Below, in pieces: positions 5,716 through 6,859 of a stretch of DNA of 6,859 nt. Each line of letters begins with the position of its first letter. The stretch's first letter is position 1. The notes under the pieces were generated by a model, which did not search any database, was not told the origin of the DNA, and saw only the letters and a program-made list of their open reading frames with translations. This DNA comes from an uncultured Bacteroidales bacterium (GTDB lineage Bacteria; Bacteroidota; Bacteroidia; Bacteroidales; F082). Both the position numbers and the translations under genes were made by a program. The stretch is taken from contig CALGBV010000433.1 in NCBI GenBank assembly GCA_937884015.1, forward strand, positions 1 through 6,859, read 5' to 3'.

Positions 5716-6597
5716 ATGGAACACAAAGCAGGATATGTCAACATTATAGGACGGCCCAACGTGGGCAAGTCGACCCTTATGAATCAGTTAGTTGGAGAAA
5801 AAATCTCCATCATCACATCGAAAGCGCAGACCACACGTCACCGCATTCTGGGAATCGTCAACGGCGACGATTTTCAGATTGTTTTCTCCGATACGCCCGG
5901 AATCATCAAGGATCCGGCCTACAAAATGCACGAGGTGATGAACCAGTTCGTCAACGTGGCCATGATTGACGCCGACCTGATTCTTTTCGTCGTCGACATC
6001 ACCGACAAGAAGATTGAGGAAAAGACCGTCGAGAAGCTGAAAAAAACCGAAATTCCCGTTTTTGTCCTCATCAACAAGATTGACCTTTCAAATCAGGAAG
6101 AACTGGCCAAAGCCGTGGCTTTTTGGGAGCAGGAACTGCCCGCCGCCACGGTCTTCCCCATCTCGGCACAGCACAACGCCAATGTGAGAAACGTGTTTGA
6201 GCAGATTCTGACCAAGCTGCCCGTCTGCCCGCCTTATTTCCCGAAAGACGAACTCACCGACCGATCGATGCGTTTCTTCATCACCGAAATCATCCGCGAA
6301 AAGATATTGCTCAACTACCAGCAGGAAGTGCCTTACAGCGTGCAAGTCGACGTGGATTCGTACGAGGAAAGCGAAAAACGCATCGTCATCCGCGCCAGCA
6401 TCTACGTAGCTCGCGAATCGCAAAAAGCCATCATCATTGGCAAAGGCGGCAGTGCCATCAAGAAATTAGGTTCCATGGCAAGAACCGACATTGAGGAATT
6501 TACAGGCAAAAAGATTTTCCTCGAACTGATGGTGAAAGTCGACAAGGATTGGCGCGACAACGAAGCGGAATTAAAACGGTTTGGGTACGAAGCGTGA
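5716..6597 (+). CDS. era: GTPase Era (ribosome small-subunit assembly)
   Basis: This 293-residue protein is full length (typical Era is about 300). The N-terminal GTPase domain shows G1 GRPNVGKST (12-20), switch I QTTRHR (38-43), G3 DTPG (59-62), G4 NKID (120-123) and G5 SAQ (150-152). The C-terminal KH RNA-binding domain carries IIIGKGGSAIKKLG (239-252), followed by the family's closing DWRDNEAELKRFGY (278-291). Era binds GTP and the 3' end of 16S rRNA and acts in 30S subunit maturation in the cytoplasm. ATG 5716 is preferred over an upstream in-frame TTG (5683) because the TTG lies inside the putative promoter, and MEHKAGYVNIIGRPN is a normal Era start. It is divergent from the initiator tRNA gene, and no other gene follows on the same strand in the window. 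Confidence 0.97.
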   Translation: MEHKAGYVNIIGRPNVGKSTLMNQLVGEKISIITSKAQTTRHRILGIVNGDDFQIVFSDTPGIIKDPAYKMHEVMNQFVNVAMIDADLILFVVDITDKKIEEKTVEKLKKTEIPVFVLINKIDLSNQEELAKAVAFWEQELPAATVFPISAQHNANVRNVFEQILTKLPVCPPYFPKDELTDRSMRFFITEIIREKILLNYQQEVPYSVQVDVDSYEESEKRIVIRASIYVARESQKAIIIGKGGSAIKKLGSMARTDIEEFTGKKIFLELMVKVDKDWRDNEAELKRFGYEA

Positions 6598-6617
6598 TTC
6601 TTTAGCTGTCAGCCATT

Positions 6618-6672
6618 AACAGTTAGCCCTTAGCTATTCTCCGGAGCGGAGCGCAGCTAAGGGCTAACTGTT
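6618..6672. repeat. 18-bp perfect inverted repeat (hairpin) downstream of era
   Basis: AACAGTTAGCCCTTAGCT (6618-6635) is exactly reverse-complementary to 6655-6672. The 19-base loop (6636-6654) contains a smaller TCCG/CGGA hairpin. Related TTAGC/TTAACAG words also lie just to the left (6602-6617). It sits between convergent genes and may end transcription from both sides, but neither flank has a T run. It resembles the dispersed repeat hairpins seen between genes in Bacteroidota, but that is from memory. Confidence 0.85.
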
Positions 6673-6692
6673 TAAGATTAAGAGCTGAAAAA

Positions 6693-6857
6693 TCAGAAAT
6701 TCAAGCTAAAGCCTATGTTGAGCGGATACACGTTTTGGATGACATTGCCATCAACATCCTTGACTTTCCCTTCGGTGAAGAGTGGAAGAAGGCTGTATTT
6801 GACAAAGAAGCCAATGTCGTCGCTTACCGAACCGGCGCGCAGTGTCGCATCTACCTT
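6693..6857 (-). CDS. C-terminal fragment of an outer-membrane beta-barrel protein, 5' end outside window
   Basis: On the minus strand an open frame enters from the right edge and ends at TGA (6695 to 6693), giving 54 residues. It shows alternating polar and hydrophobic strands, such as ATLRAGSVSDDIGFFVKYSL and YPLNIGFSLNF, separated by a polar hairpin (FTEGKVKDVDGN). It ends in phenylalanine. A last strand with a terminal aromatic residue is the usual signal for the BAM insertion machinery. The phrase GFFVKYSLLPLF resembles the last strands of small Bacteroidota outer-membrane beta-barrel (porin-like) proteins. The partner or substrate is unknown. The gene is convergent with era across the inverted repeat. 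The coding frame is clear; the family is a good inference from a short fragment. Confidence 0.65.
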   Translation of the reverse strand, partial: KVDATLRAGSVSDDIGFFVKYSLLPLFTEGKVKDVDGNVIQNVYPLNIGFSLNF

Positions 6858-6859
6858 GA

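Noticed and set aside
5486..5749. Reading frames across the tRNA encoding GGRIRTSDLR (+), GEGFEPPTSGL (+) and RRSEVRILPP (-)
   Set aside because: These are well-known false proteins made by translating a tRNA gene region; the cloverleaf for initiator tRNA explains the sequence.

Overview
The window looks like a chromosomal segment of a Bacteroidota (probably Bacteroidales) bacterium. The support is direct: short SCxKE/SCSKP-type lipoproteins, start codons without Shine-Dalgarno sequences, Bacteroides-style promoter boxes (TAnnTTTG) just upstream of genes, an initiator tRNA without an encoded CCA, and an Era GTPase and NhaC antiporter of ordinary bacterial type. I cannot name the genus.

Layout. 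At the left edge is the C-terminal end of a small helix-turn-helix-like protein (3-116, +). It is followed by an AT-rich gap and a single small lipoprotein gene (266-646, +) closed by a strong hairpin terminator. Next is a two-gene nucleotide-metabolism operon (+). Gene one (854-2014) is a fusion of a LOG-type nucleotide phosphoribohydrolase domain to a P-loop nucleotide-kinase-like domain. Gene two (2014-2520) is a dCMP deaminase whose ATG overlaps the previous stop codon by one base. A bidirectional hairpin then separates this operon from two convergent, tandem, paralogous lipoprotein genes on the minus strand (2652-3140 and 3172-3708). Divergent from these is an NhaC-family sodium/proton antiporter gene (3844-5502, +).

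The 3' end of nhaC meets an initiator tRNA gene on the minus strand (5539-5610), whose terminator abuts the antiporter stop codon. The tRNA and the era gene (5716-6597, +) are transcribed divergently from a compact, symmetric promoter region. After era comes a near-perfect 18-bp inverted repeat. The right edge holds the C-terminal end of a minus-strand outer-membrane beta-barrel protein (6693-6857).

Most of the window is housekeeping or envelope content. The most notable part is the LOG-kinase fusion translationally coupled to dCMP deaminase, which suggests a nucleotide salvage or pool-cleaning module. The paralogous lipoprotein pair of unknown function, the two look-alike terminators with a compensatory base-pair change, the symmetric tRNA/era promoter, and the inverted repeat after era also merit a look. 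I see no CRISPR array, transposase, phage gene or recognised defence system.
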